Counted from the stretch's first letter, positions 42,348-51,717 are shown. The stretch is 64,000 nucleotides of DNA from Micromonospora costi (GCF_003626655.1 NZ_RBAN01000005.1:248001-312000); one strand, 5' to 3'. Numbers and translations: made by a program. The notes: generated by a model not told the origin, from the sequence alone.

Positions 42348-43292
42348 ATGAGCGCCGGGTGGGCCGTGGCCGCGGCGCAGGCCGTGCTGGTCGCCGCAGT
42401 CGCCCCGTTGTTGCTCGGGTTCACCCGCGCCGTCCGCGCCCGGCTGGAGGGTCGCGGCGGCGGCAGGATCGCCCAGCCGTGGCGAGACCTGCGCAAACAA
42501 TTCCGCAAGGAGCCGCTCATCCCCGCCGACGCGGGCGTGTTCTTCGCCGCCGCTCCTGCCGTGTTGACGGCCACCAGCCTGATGGTCGCCGCCGCCGTGC
42601 CGTACCTGTCCACCCAGAATCCGCTGGCCAGCAGCACCGACCTCATCGTCGTGGTCGGGCTGCTGCTGCTCGGGACCGTCGCCCTGGCCCTGGCTGGGCT
42701 GGACACCGGGACCGCTTTCGGTGGGATGGGCGCCAGCCGGGAGATGACCATCGCCGCGCTGGTCGAACCAACCCTGCTGCTGTCGGTGTTCGCCCTGTCC
42801 ACCCGAGTCGGCTCCACCAACCTCAGCGCCATCGTCGCGGCCGGCACCACCGACCAGGCGCGGGTGTTCAGTCCCGCCAGCGCCCTCGCCGCAGCCGCAC
42901 TGGCCATCGCCACCCTGGCCGAGGCCGGACGGCTGCCAGTGGACAACCCGGCCACCCATCTGGAACTGACCATGGTGCACGAGGCCATGACCCTCGAGTA
43001 CTCCGGCCGTGACCTGGCCCTGGTCGAGTGGGCCTCGGCCATGCGGTTGACCATCCTGCTCGGCCTGCTGGCCACGGTGTTCGTGCCCTGGGGAGTGGCC
43101 ACCAACCTCCACCCGGTCGCCGTCGCGCTCGCCGCCGCGCTGTTCGTGGCGAAGCTGTGCGTGCTGAGCGGGCTGCTCGCCGTCGCCGAGGTGTTCACCG
43201 CGAAGCTGCGGCTCTTCCGCGTCCCGGAACTGCTCGCCGGCTCGTTCGTCCTGGGCCTGCTGGCCGTCATTACCTCCGCCGTGCTGGCCTAA
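42348..43292 (+). CDS. hycD: HyfC/HycD-like membrane subunit (NuoH homologue)
   Basis: 314 residues if started at 42348 (AGGGA nine bases upstream), which matches the N-terminus of the family; an ATG at 42303 would add 15 residues. LLGFTRAVRARLEGRGGG, then IAQPWRDLRKQFRKEP is the conserved cytoplasmic loop after helix 1, and AEAGRLPVDNPATHLELTMV with the following HEAMTLEYSGRDLAL is the NuoH quinone-site-like loop with its glutamates. So the piece linking redox module to the ion-pumping arm is complete. The position corresponds to Rv0084. Confidence 0.87.
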   Translation: MSAGWAVAAAQAVLVAAVAPLLLGFTRAVRARLEGRGGGRIAQPWRDLRKQFRKEPLIPADAGVFFAAAPAVLTATSLMVAAAVPYLSTQNPLASSTDLIVVVGLLLLGTVALALAGLDTGTAFGGMGASREMTIAALVEPTLLLSVFALSTRVGSTNLSAIVAAGTTDQARVFSPASALAAAALAIATLAEAGRLPVDNPATHLELTMVHEAMTLEYSGRDLALVEWASAMRLTILLGLLATVFVPWGVATNLHPVAVALAAALFVAKLCVLSGLLAVAEVFTAKLRLFRVPELLAGSFVLGLLAVITSAVLA

Positions 43293-43304
43293 CGGGAGCC
43301 GACG

Positions 43305-43967
43305 ATGTCCGGGCCCTTCCACACCCAGCTGCTCAACCTCGCGTGCGGGCTCTTCGTGCTCACCGCCGTGGGTGTGCTGTGGCGCCGCGAGCTGTCCGCA
43401 CTGATCGGTCTGCTCACCGTGCAGGGTGTGGCGTTGACCGGCATCGCCGCCCTGCTCGCCGTCGACGTGGGCAGCGGCGAGGCCATCGCCGTCGCCACCG
43501 GGGTCGGGATCCTCAAGGCCGTCCTGCTCCCGTTGTTGCTACGCCGGGTCCTGCGGCGGGTGCCGGAGGCCCGCGAGACGGCACCCCTGGTCAACGTCTC
43601 CGCGTCTCTGCTGGCCGCCGCCGCGCTGACCCTGCTCGCGTACGCCGCAGCCCGCCCGCTGGTCGCGCTCGGACCCGAACCGACCGCCCATGCCGCCCCG
43701 GTGGGCATCGCCGTGCTGCTCATCGGCTTCTTCCTGGCCACCACGCGCCGGCGGGCCATCTCCCAGATCATCGGTGTCCTGCTGATCGACAACGGCATCG
43801 CCGCTGTCGCGTTCCTCGCCACCGGCGGTGTGCCCCTCGTCATGGAACTGGGTGTCTCCGTCGACCTGCTCCTGGCCGTACTCGTGCTGCAGGTGCTGAC
43901 CACCCGCCTGCAGGCCGCATTCGGCGACACCGACCTCGACGACCTACGAGAGCTTCACGACCGATGA
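43305..43967 (+). CDS. hycP: HyfE-like membrane subunit (NuoK homologue)
   Basis: 220 residues with GGGAG ahead of the ATG. Six to seven helices; the second half (ISQIIGVLLIDNGIAAVAF) keeps the NuoK/HyfE helix with an acidic residue. Longer than NuoK (about 100 residues), as HyfE is. Corresponds in order to Rv0085. The symbol follows the M. tuberculosis naming and is tentative. Its stop overlaps the next start as ATGA. Confidence 0.78.
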   Translation: MSGPFHTQLLNLACGLFVLTAVGVLWRRELSALIGLLTVQGVALTGIAALLAVDVGSGEAIAVATGVGILKAVLLPLLLRRVLRRVPEARETAPLVNVSASLLAAAALTLLAYAAARPLVALGPEPTAHAAPVGIAVLLIGFFLATTRRRAISQIIGVLLIDNGIAAVAFLATGGVPLVMELGVSVDLLLAVLVLQVLTTRLQAAFGDTDLDDLRELHDR

Positions 43968-45454
43968 CCCCAACCGTCGCCCTCCACCTGCCGCTGGTCG
44001 CCCCCGTCGCCGCCGCGATCCTCAGCATGCTGATCCGCCGCCGTGCCGCGGCCTGGATCGGGGTGGCCGCCGCCGCGGCCATCCTGCTTGCGGGCGGCGT
44101 CCTGGGCGCCACCGTCACCGACGCGCCGGCGGTCGTCTCCGGCCTGCTGCGCGCTGACGCGCTGACCGCGCTCATGATCATCGTCATCGGCGCCGTGGGC
44201 ACCGTGGCCTGCTGGGCGGGCGTGCACCACCTCGCAGCCGAGACGACCACCGGCGACCACAACGCCGACGGGGGACGCCGCTACCTCACGCTCGTACAGC
44301 TGTTCCTCGCCGCGATGAGCCTGGCCGTGCTGGCGGACAACCTCGGCCTGCTGTGGGTCGCGGTCGAGGCCACCACCGTCGTCACCGCGTTCCTCGTCGG
44401 CCACCACCGAACCCGCGCCTCGGTGGAAGCTGCCTGGAAGTACGTCGTGCTGTGCTCGGTCGGCATCGGCATCGCGTTCCTCGGCACCGTCTGCGTCTAC
44501 GCCACCGCGGTCGCCGCCGGAGCCCACGGCACCACCGCCTTGGACTGGACCCACCTGGTCAACCACGCGACCACCCTCGACCCGGACCTGACCCGCCTGG
44601 CTGCCGGACTGATCCTGCTCGGCTTCGGCACCAAAGCCGGCCTCGCCCCCATGCACGCCTGGCTACCCGACGCGCACAGCCAAGCACCCGCCCCCGTCTC
44701 CGCCCTCATGTCCGGAGTGCTCCTGTCAGTCGCGTTCTACGCCATCCTGCGCTACAAGACCATCACCGACGCGGTGCTCGGTCCCGCCTACACCCGAACC
44801 CTGCTGATCATCGCCGCACTCGCGTCCCTCGCCGTCGCAGCCCTCCTGCTGATCGCCCAACGGGACTACAAACGCATGCTCGCCTACTCGTCCATCGAGC
44901 ACATGGGTCTCATCGCCCTCGGCACCGCCACCGGCAGCCGGCTCGCGATCACCGCCGTCCTGCTGCACGTCCTCGGCCACGGACTCGGCAAGGCCGTCGC
45001 GTTCTGCGGCGCCGGACAGATCCTGGCCGCCACCGGCAGCTCCCGCATCACCGCGGTACGCGGACTCGCCGGCCGTCACCCCGCCCTCGCCGGCAGCTTC
45101 AGCCTGGCCCTGCTCGCCGTCCTCGGCCTGCCGCCGTTCAGCCTCTTCGCCTCCGAGATCGGCATCGCCCGCGCCGGAATGGCCGCCGGACACGGCTGGA
45201 CCACCGCGATCGCGTTCGCCCTCGTCCTACTCGCCTTCGCCGCCATCAGCCGGCACAGCGCCGGCATGCTGCTCGGTGCGCCCACCGCGACCACAGGCGG
45301 CCAGCCCGTCCACGCCGACGGCCCCCGGGCAACGGCGATCCTGCCGCTCGCCGTCGGGCTCGCCGCCGCGGCCACGCTCGGGGTGACGCTCGGTCCGCTG
45401 CAGGATCTCCTCGACGCCGCCGCCGACACCGTCCTGGGAGGGCACCGACCATGA
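43964..45454 (+). CDS. hycQ: HyfF-like antiporter-type membrane subunit (NuoN/M homologue)
   Basis: 496 residues, about 14 helices. LGLLWVAVEATTVVTAFLVG holds the helix-5 glutamate; GFGTKAGLAPMHAWLPDAHS carries the helix-7 lysine; ALMSGVLLSVAFYAILRY and YKRMLAYSSIEHMGLIAL are the proton-channel halves; LLHVLGHGLGKAVAF is the later broken helix. A second complete pump subunit in the complex. ATGA overlaps on both sides show tight coupling. Corresponds to Rv0086. Confidence 0.87.
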   Translation: MTPTVALHLPLVAPVAAAILSMLIRRRAAAWIGVAAAAAILLAGGVLGATVTDAPAVVSGLLRADALTALMIIVIGAVGTVACWAGVHHLAAETTTGDHNADGGRRYLTLVQLFLAAMSLAVLADNLGLLWVAVEATTVVTAFLVGHHRTRASVEAAWKYVVLCSVGIGIAFLGTVCVYATAVAAGAHGTTALDWTHLVNHATTLDPDLTRLAAGLILLGFGTKAGLAPMHAWLPDAHSQAPAPVSALMSGVLLSVAFYAILRYKTITDAVLGPAYTRTLLIIAALASLAVAALLLIAQRDYKRMLAYSSIEHMGLIALGTATGSRLAITAVLLHVLGHGLGKAVAFCGAGQILAATGSSRITAVRGLAGRHPALAGSFSLALLAVLGLPPFSLFASEIGIARAGMAAGHGWTTAIAFALVLLAFAAISRHSAGMLLGAPTATTGGQPVHADGPRATAILPLAVGLAAAATLGVTLGPLQDLLDAAADTVLGGHRP

Positions 45455-47022
45455 CCGACAACCGGCACGATGGCGGGCGACCACCGGCGAGCCGCGCCGT
45501 CGACGCGAACGGCCACCCGACGCCACCGCCGGCCACCGCCGTCGATGTCACCGCGGACCAGTTGACCGAGCACGCGCGGGACCTCCTGGCCGGTGGTGCC
45601 CGCCTGGCTCTCGTCGCCGCGCACCACGACCATGCCACCCACGCCGGCGGCGCGGCGATCCGCGTGGTGTACCTGTTCACCGCCGGCCCGCCGGACCGGC
45701 GTACCGAACTGCACCTGCGCACCGATCCCCACAACCCCGCCGTGCCCAGCCTCGCCGCCTTGTCCTTCCCCGCCGGCCGGTTCGAACGCGAGATGCACGA
45801 CCTGTACGGCGTACAACCCCGACAGCACCCCCTGCCCCGCCGCCTCGTACGCCACCCACACTGGCCACACGGCTGGCATCCCATGCGCAACGACGCCGGA
45901 CCGCGGCCACCCCTCACCGAATCCGAACCATTCCCGTTCCTCACCGTCCAAGGCCCCGGCGTCTATGAGATCCCCGTCGGCCCCGTCCACGCGGGCCTGG
46001 TCGAGCCCGGCCACTTCCGCTTCTCCGTGGTCGGTGAGACGATCCTCAAACTCAAGGCCCGCCTCTGGTACGTCCACAAGGGCATCGAGAAGCTCTTCGA
46101 GGGCCACCCGGCGGACCAGCGGGTCGCACTGGCCGAACGGATCAGCGGCGACACCGCCGTCGGCCACGCCATCGCCTACAGCCTGGCCGTGGAAGACGCC
46201 CTCGGTTGCCGCGTCCCACCCGGCGCGCAGCGCGCCCGAGCCGCGCTGCTCGAACTGGAGCGCCTGCACAACCACGTCTCCGACATCGGCGCCATCTGCA
46301 ACGACGTCGGCTACGGCATCGTCAACGCGCACGCCCAACGCATCCGGGAACGACTCCTGCGACTCAACAAGCACACGACGGGGCACCGACTGCTACGCGG
46401 CAGCGTCTTCCCCGGCGGCGCCACTCTGCGTCACGTCCCCGACGGCGCCGCCCTCCACGACATCGCCGCCGACGTCGCCGAGATCGTCGACATCGCCCTC
46501 AGCCACACCATCGTCCGGGACAGGCTTTCCGGCACCGCCGTCCTCGACCGCCGGCAAGCCGCGGACATCGGCACGCTCGGCTACGTCGCCCGCGCCAGCG
46601 GCATACCCGACGACGCCCGCCTCGCCCACCCCTTCACCGACCTCGGTGACCTCACCGTCCCGGTCCACACCGGCGGCGACGTCCTCGCCCGCTTCCTGGT
46701 CCGGGCCGAGGAGGTCAAGGTATCTGCGGCGATCCTCACCGCCCTGCTACCCGCGCTGCCCGTCGGCACGACGAGCAGTTGGCGCAGCCGACCGGCGCCG
46801 AAGCGGCCGGTGTCGGGGGTGGGCATAGTCGAAGGATGGCGCGGAACCATCACCCACCGCGTGGAACTTGACCCCGACGCCACCCTCACCCGCGTCAAGA
46901 TCGTGGATCCGTCCTTCTTCAACTGGCCGGCGCTGCCCGTTGCCCTCGCCGACACCATCGTTCCCGACTTTCCTCTCACCAACAAAAGCTTCAACCTCAC
47001 CTACGCGGGCAACGACCTGTAG
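45451..47022 (+). CDS. hycE: HyfG/HycE-like large subunit (NuoC-NuoD fusion) lacking NiFe ligands
   Basis: 523 residues. NuoC-like domain about 30-135 (FEREMHDLYGVQP), NuoD/hydrogenase-large-like domain about 165-523 (VGPVHAGLVEPGHFRFSVVG). The first NiFe-binding motif, normally E-R-I-C-G-I-C, reads ERISGDTAVGHA at 229-240. The last, normally D-P-C-x-x-C, reads VDPSFFNWPALP near 485-496. All four metal cysteines are therefore gone, so it cannot carry a NiFe centre. It fits the Ehr (energy-converting hydrogenase-related) group. Corresponds to Rv0087. Last gene of the operon. Confidence 0.88.
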   Translation: MTDNRHDGGRPPASRAVDANGHPTPPPATAVDVTADQLTEHARDLLAGGARLALVAAHHDHATHAGGAAIRVVYLFTAGPPDRRTELHLRTDPHNPAVPSLAALSFPAGRFEREMHDLYGVQPRQHPLPRRLVRHPHWPHGWHPMRNDAGPRPPLTESEPFPFLTVQGPGVYEIPVGPVHAGLVEPGHFRFSVVGETILKLKARLWYVHKGIEKLFEGHPADQRVALAERISGDTAVGHAIAYSLAVEDALGCRVPPGAQRARAALLELERLHNHVSDIGAICNDVGYGIVNAHAQRIRERLLRLNKHTTGHRLLRGSVFPGGATLRHVPDGAALHDIAADVAEIVDIALSHTIVRDRLSGTAVLDRRQAADIGTLGYVARASGIPDDARLAHPFTDLGDLTVPVHTGGDVLARFLVRAEEVKVSAAILTALLPALPVGTTSSWRSRPAPKRPVSGVGIVEGWRGTITHRVELDPDATLTRVKIVDPSFFNWPALPVALADTIVPDFPLTNKSFNLTYAGNDL

Positions 47023-47059
47023 GCGGAGTCAGCTGTTGGTGGCTGTGGCGGTGGGCTGC

Positions 47060-47716
47060 TCACCGTGACGGCTGGCGCGTCCAGGACGATGCACCCTGCC
47101 CGTCCGCAGGGTCACCCGAGAGTGCCCTGGCCCAGTCGGAGCGCCCGGCCCAGCCCGAGCCGCCGGCCGGGACGGGCTCCGGCGCCTCTGCCGGCGGGTT
47201 GAGGCCGAGGCCGTCCACGCCCAACGGGCGGTCCTTCGCGGTCGCGTTGATGTCGTCCGTTGCCAGAGCCGTGTCCGTGTCGGTGGCCGGCTCCGGCCAG
47301 CGCCGCCAACGGCGGGCGCTCACAACCGCGACGAGCATCAGCGAGCCCACCAGCAGGCTCGTTCCGGTCCGGGCCGGCGCCATCAGGTCGATCTCGTAAC
47401 CGGCCAGTGTCGGAGTGTGGTCGAGCAGGTTCGTCACCATGCTCGGGTTGAACAGCAGGCCCAGGTAGCTGGCCGAGTAGAGCAACCCGGCGAGCGCAGC
47501 GCCCAGCGGGGAGATCCGGAGTGTGGCGATGAGTCCGAGGAGGATCCCGGCGGCTGCCAGCACGAGCGCAGGTTGAAGGAATTCACCGCTGTCGGGCACA
47601 GCGCCGTCCGGTGCGTTCTCGAACGCCCGTATCGACCTGCCCTGGCCGGCGGCGAACAGGATCCACGACAGGGGACCCACGACGGCTGCGGCGATCACAG
47701 TTCCGAGGTGTCGCAT
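47060..47716 (-). CDS. Four-helix membrane protein of unknown function
   Basis: 218 residues from the ATG at 47716; a GTG at 47752 would add 12. Helices near 5-25, 48-66, 70-90 and 112-135, then a polar Pro/Ala-rich cytoplasmic tail of about 80 residues. No family recognised. It converges on the Hyc-like operon and is divergent from the DinB gene. Confidence 0.6.
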   Translation of the reverse strand: MRHLGTVIAAAVVGPLSWILFAAGQGRSIRAFENAPDGAVPDSGEFLQPALVLAAAGILLGLIATLRISPLGAALAGLLYSASYLGLLFNPSMVTNLLDHTPTLAGYEIDLMAPARTGTSLLVGSLMLVAVVSARRWRRWPEPATDTDTALATDDINATAKDRPLGVDGLGLNPPAEAPEPVPAGGSGWAGRSDWARALSGDPADGQGASSWTRQPSR

Positions 47717-47929
47717 CCGGGCAAGGTACCGACCCCCCAGGTCGATGAGCACTGTTGCTAAGCGAAACTTAATTCGTCGCTAGGCAAGCATTCGGCCTGG
47801 CATGGGTCGACGGACATGGGCGCAGTTGTCGGGTCCGCGCCACCCGATCGACAGGTGTCGAGATCATCGAAGAGGCCGAGTCAAGCCGGGGAGGGTGGCT
47901 TGTCGGTGCTCGAACCTAGGATGCGGAGC

Positions 47930-48649
47930 ATGACACGGTATGTCGACGAGGATCTGCACGGTGCGGAGTTCCGCGAGTGCGACCTGACCGGGGCACGCCT
48001 GATCGGCGTCGTCATGCAGGATGCCGTGATCGACGGGCTCGTCACCAACCTCGTGGTGAACGGTGTCGAGGTCACCGAGTACGTCGAGGCAGAGCTCGAC
48101 CGGCGTCATCCGGTGCGGGTGCTGATCCGCTCCGAGGACCCTGCCGATCTGCGCGAGGCATCGCGTCAGCTCCATGCCGGCTGGGCCGCCACGATCGCGC
48201 GAATCCGCCGTACGCCCGGCATCGAGCGCCGCAGCGTGAACGACGAGTGGTCGGCGGTGCAGACGATGCGCCACCTGGTCTTCGTCCACGACTCGTGGTT
48301 CCGCCGCTGCTGCCTGGGCTCGACGGAGCTGTTCACGCCGATGGGCATCGGGCCGACGGTTGAGCCCTACAGTGGAGCGCATGGGCTTGACCTCTCGCTC
48401 GATCCGACCCTCGACGAGATCGTGAGCGTGCGTGACGCACAGGCCGCCGAGCTCGAGGCCTGGCTCGACGGGGTCACCGCCGCGCAGCTCGCAGCGCGAG
48501 CGCCGGTGCCCGACGACGATGTCTGGCCCCCGTACGCCCGGGGCCGCTCGGTGCGGCAGTGCCTCGGCACGGTGCTCAACGAGACCTTCGAGCACCACGG
48601 CTTCTGCGTCCGCGACCTCGACCTGATCGAGGCACAGGACGCTGGGTAG
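47930..48649 (+). CDS. Pentapeptide-repeat/DinB-family protein
   Basis: 239 residues. The first ~50 residues contain pentapeptide-like steps (DLHGAEFRECDLTGARLIGV). A DinB-like four-helix bundle follows (about 75-235): WSAVQTMRHLVFVHDSWF and RSVRQCLGTVLNETFEHHGF supply histidines suited to a divalent metal. DinB proteins in actinobacteria often act as mycothiol-dependent thiol transferases. Start chosen at 47930 after GCGGAG; an in-frame ATG lies three codons upstream. Confidence 0.75.
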   Translation: MTRYVDEDLHGAEFRECDLTGARLIGVVMQDAVIDGLVTNLVVNGVEVTEYVEAELDRRHPVRVLIRSEDPADLREASRQLHAGWAATIARIRRTPGIERRSVNDEWSAVQTMRHLVFVHDSWFRRCCLGSTELFTPMGIGPTVEPYSGAHGLDLSLDPTLDEIVSVRDAQAAELEAWLDGVTAAQLAARAPVPDDDVWPPYARGRSVRQCLGTVLNETFEHHGFCVRDLDLIEAQDAG

Positions 48650-48715
48650 GTGTTCTTGCCCACGGGCGTTGGTGACGTGACACGCGTTCCTGCACGCCGC
48701 TGGGAGACTGTGGCT

Positions 48716-49993
48716 GTGGCCTCCATCGCCGAAGATCTTCCGGATGTCCTGACCGTGTCCCCGTTGCCGGTACCGCCCGATACATCGGTGAGGCCTCCGG
48801 GCTCGAAGAGCATCACCAACCGGGCTTTGTTGTGTGCCAGCCTGGCCCCTGGCCGAAGCACACTGACTGGCACGCTGCTCGCTGATGACACGCGGGCCAT
48901 GCTTGGTGCCGTCAGAGCACTCGGTGCCGTGGTGGTGGTGGACGAGGCGAGCAGCACCGTCACGGTGACCGGTGCCGATCCCCGCGCATCGGCCGGAGCG
49001 CCGACGATCGACGCACGGAGTTCCGGGACCACCTCACGGTTCATCCTGCCGGCCGCAGCCTTGAGCCCACACCGCAGCGCCATCGACGGGACCACCCAGC
49101 TCAGAGCGCGGCCCTTCGGACCGGTAATCGAGGCTCTGCGCCATTTGGGAGCCACCGTCGAAGAACTGGGACGGCCCGGATTTCTACCCGTCGCGGTAGC
49201 CGGGCCTATTCGCGGCGGTCATGTCCAACTGTCCGGGCATCTGTCCAGTCAATTCCTGTCCGGCCTCCTGATGGCCGGGCCGCTGATGCGTGACGGCCTG
49301 GACGTGGAGTTGACCTCCCCGCTGGTGTCCGTGCCATACCTCAGGATGACCGTTGCCGTGATGGCGGCGTTCGGAGTGGATGCCGACGGGCTGAGTGTGC
49401 GCCCCGGCAGCTACCGCCCGACGGACTACGCCATCGAGCCGGACGCCAGCGCGGCCTCGTACTTTCTGGCTGCGGCCGCGATCACCGGCGGCCGGATCAC
49501 GGTGGAGGGACTGGGCACCGCAAGCCTGCAGGGAGATGTGGCCTTCGCCGACGTGTTGGAGCGCATGGGAGCGCGCGTGGAACGCGCCCCCAACCGTCTC
49601 ACGGTCATCGGTACTGGCGCGCTGCACGGCATCGACGTTGACATGGCCGACATCTCAGACACCGCGCAGACGCTGGCCGCAGTCGCCGTCTTCGCCGACA
49701 CACCCACCCGAATCCGCGGGATCGGGTTCATCCGCGGCAAGGAAACCAACCGCATCGCGGCCGTTGTCACCGAGCTGCGGCGAGCCGGTATCGACGCCAC
49801 CGAGCACGACGACGGCTTCACCGTCCGCCCTGGCGCGCCGACACCGACGCGATTCGTCACCTACGACGATCACCGCATGGCGATGAGCCTGTCACTGTTG
49901 GGTCTCCGGACGCCGGGCATCGAGATCGCTGAACCCGGATGCGTGGCGAAGACCTACCCGGGATTCTTCCGCGACCTTGACCGCCTGAGATGA
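48716..49993 (+). CDS. aroA: 3-phosphoshikimate 1-carboxyvinyltransferase (EPSP synthase)
   Basis: 425 residues from the GTG at 48716, nine bases after GGGAG; a GTG two codons upstream is also possible. Motifs: PGSKSITNRALL (substrate Lys), ARSSGTTSRFI (the G-T-x-x-R loop), LSSQFLSGLLMAG, YAIEPDASAASYFLAAAA (catalytic Asp), IRGKETNRIAAV, DDHRMAMSLSLLG and VAKTYPGFF. Catalyses PEP plus shikimate-3-phosphate to EPSP in the shikimate pathway. All catalytic positions I can see are kept. Sixty-seven bp after the DinB gene and not next to other aro genes. Confidence 0.93.
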   Translation: MASIAEDLPDVLTVSPLPVPPDTSVRPPGSKSITNRALLCASLAPGRSTLTGTLLADDTRAMLGAVRALGAVVVVDEASSTVTVTGADPRASAGAPTIDARSSGTTSRFILPAAALSPHRSAIDGTTQLRARPFGPVIEALRHLGATVEELGRPGFLPVAVAGPIRGGHVQLSGHLSSQFLSGLLMAGPLMRDGLDVELTSPLVSVPYLRMTVAVMAAFGVDADGLSVRPGSYRPTDYAIEPDASAASYFLAAAAITGGRITVEGLGTASLQGDVAFADVLERMGARVERAPNRLTVIGTGALHGIDVDMADISDTAQTLAAVAVFADTPTRIRGIGFIRGKETNRIAAVVTELRRAGIDATEHDDGFTVRPGAPTPTRFVTYDDHRMAMSLSLLGLRTPGIEIAEPGCVAKTYPGFFRDLDRLR

Positions 49994-50026
49994 CCGGCCA
50001 AGCACGAGGGCAGAGAAACTGTTCGC

Positions 50027-50405
50027 CTAGCGGAGCAAGCCATCGGGGCAACGTCTGCCCGCCGATGGCGTGACAGCGGCGCGCTGCCCAATCGTCCCGG
50101 CCACGATGCCGACCGCGAGCACCACCAGGGCGATCACCACACTGCCGGCCAGGATGCCGAGGGCGCCGGGCGATGGCCAGGCCGGCGCCGATGCCGACCG
50201 CGCCGGCCACCACGCCGCCCGTGTCGCCGGCCTCGGCGGCCCGGTTCATGCCCACGTAGGAGACGGCGGCGAGTCCCAGGCCGCCGATCACCAGGCCGGC
50301 GGTCACCGCGCTCACCCCGGCGATCGTTCCGGCGACGAAGATCCCGTACACCTCCAGGCCGCCGCCGACCGCGCCGAGCGCGTCAGTCCGGCGGCGTCCG
50401 CTCAT
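50027..50405 (-). pseudogene. Small hydrophobic membrane protein, frameshifted
   Basis: From the ATG at 50405 the frame encodes VYGIFVAGTIAGVSAVTAGL, then VIGGLGLAAVSYVGMN and VGIGAGLAIA, after which it turns into arginine-rich nonsense. Shifting frame at about 50165-50178 restores LGILAGSVVIALVVLAVGIV, then AGTIGQRAA, to a stop at 50027. The two halves make one 125-residue protein with three or four helices. So either a one-base indel inactivates it or the sequence has an error in a G+C-rich run. Family unknown. Confidence 0.6.
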
Positions 50406-50694
50406 GCCAAGACGAGCGCTGCTTCGGCTCGTCGGTATGGCCCCCTGAACGTTTGCCGGGTCTGGTCAGGCTGCGTTCGATCGCTGGGGCCTCAGCGTCG
50501 GTGGCGATCGCCGCGTAACGGGCGTCCCACGGCGTTGCGCGGGCACGTCGGGTGGCGGGCGTCGGCCTTGCGCCGCAACCGTGATTATCCAATGCGGATC
50601 ACTAACCCTCGTTGGCGTGCAAAGCTGCCATGAGCCAGTGCAGCAGGATGAGGCCGTTGTCGCTGGCCTGCTGTGCCTCCGTGAAGCCGCCGCA

Positions 50695-51717
50695 CTACCG
50701 GCGTTGACGCCGTGCCCGCCGCCACAGTTCCGCGCGGATGGTTGGCCACCGCTGTTGAAACGCCTGTTGGGCGTACCACAACGTGTCCGGTGGGTGAGAC
50801 CGGTCACGGGAGCCGGTTACCGTCGCCGCGAACGCTTCAGCGGCGCGCACGCGGTAGTAGTGCCGCCAGCGCTCGGGTGACCCTCCCGGGCTGGCGTTGA
50901 GCTCTTGCGTCAGCCGGAAGCGCAGCGCTTCCAGCTCCTGCGATAGGTCCTCGCCAGTCGGCCAGTCCTGCGGCAACGCGTCGAGCACGGTGCGGACCAC
51001 AGGCTCACTGCGCAGGTCATGCTCATCGGCGAGTAAGTCGAGCACCCACCGCAGCGCGTCCCGCTGTGTGGACTCGTCGGCGAGCAGGAACATGGCCGCC
51101 AGGTCCGGATCAGTCGAGCCGAATGTGCCCGGCGGGCGCGGATCGTCCGGGATCGGCGTGCGTATGACCACGGTGGCGTGGGGCTGGTCCAACCAGGCGG
51201 GGTCCAACCGGATGCCGGTGCGCCGCTCGACAAAGGCCAGTTGGGCTGGGTAGCCCGGATCGTCGCGCAGCGGAGCGCGATCCTCGTCGAGGGCCGTGGG
51301 GTGCTCGCCGGCGGGCTGATTGTCGTCGAGGTGCTCCAGTCGCGTCAGTACCAGGCCGAAGGCGGCGTAACACAGGAAACTGCGTCCGTTGGCCTCGCTC
51401 CACCACGAGCTGTGCACCGAGACGCCATCGGATAACCACCGCAGGGCCTCGTCGCGGACGCCTTCCCAACCCCCCGTCTGGCACATGACCACGGCGGGCC
51501 CCACCTGGTGCAGGTGCAACGTACCGTCAGGTTCCTCGAAGTCCCACCCGGCGAGCTCCTCGATGTTGGCCGGGTCCCCGCCGAGCCGCCGTGCGACCTC
51601 CGCCACGGTGACTGGCTTGGTCAACGGCTGGACGACCGTCCAGCACCAGGGGAACTCGACCAGATCCGGCTGCGCCTCGAGCAGCCGTTGGTACCATGCC
51701 ACGTCCTTGTCAACCAT
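50695..51717 (-). CDS. DUF6461-like protein
   Basis: 340 residues with AAGGAGGG before the ATG. The N-terminal ~150 residues (FPWCWTVVQPLTKPVTVAEV, GPAVVMCQTGGWEG, SVHSSWWSEANGRSFLCYA) resemble DUF6461, a soluble alpha/beta domain common in actinomycetes and sometimes linked to contact-dependent or immunity systems. The C-terminal part is acidic and Trp-rich. No catalytic motif is evident. Confidence 0.65.
   Translation of the reverse strand: MVDKDVAWYQRLLEAQPDLVEFPWCWTVVQPLTKPVTVAEVARRLGGDPANIEELAGWDFEEPDGTLHLHQVGPAVVMCQTGGWEGVRDEALRWLSDGVSVHSSWWSEANGRSFLCYAAFGLVLTRLEHLDDNQPAGEHPTALDEDRAPLRDDPGYPAQLAFVERRTGIRLDPAWLDQPHATVVIRTPIPDDPRPPGTFGSTDPDLAAMFLLADESTQRDALRWVLDLLADEHDLRSEPVVRTVLDALPQDWPTGEDLSQELEALRFRLTQELNASPGGSPERWRHYYRVRAAEAFAATVTGSRDRSHPPDTLWYAQQAFQQRWPTIRAELWRRARRQRR

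Noticed and set aside
39783..47022. Calling the operon a true NiFe hydrogenase/formate hydrogenlyase
   Set aside because: The large subunit has none of the four metal-binding cysteines and there is no hyp maturation, formate dehydrogenase or ferredoxin gene in the window.
48716..49993. Idea that the AroA G-T-x-x-R loop signals glyphosate tolerance
   Set aside because: The R-F variant after this loop is, as I recall, common in actinobacterial AroA, and tolerance cannot be read from this loop alone.
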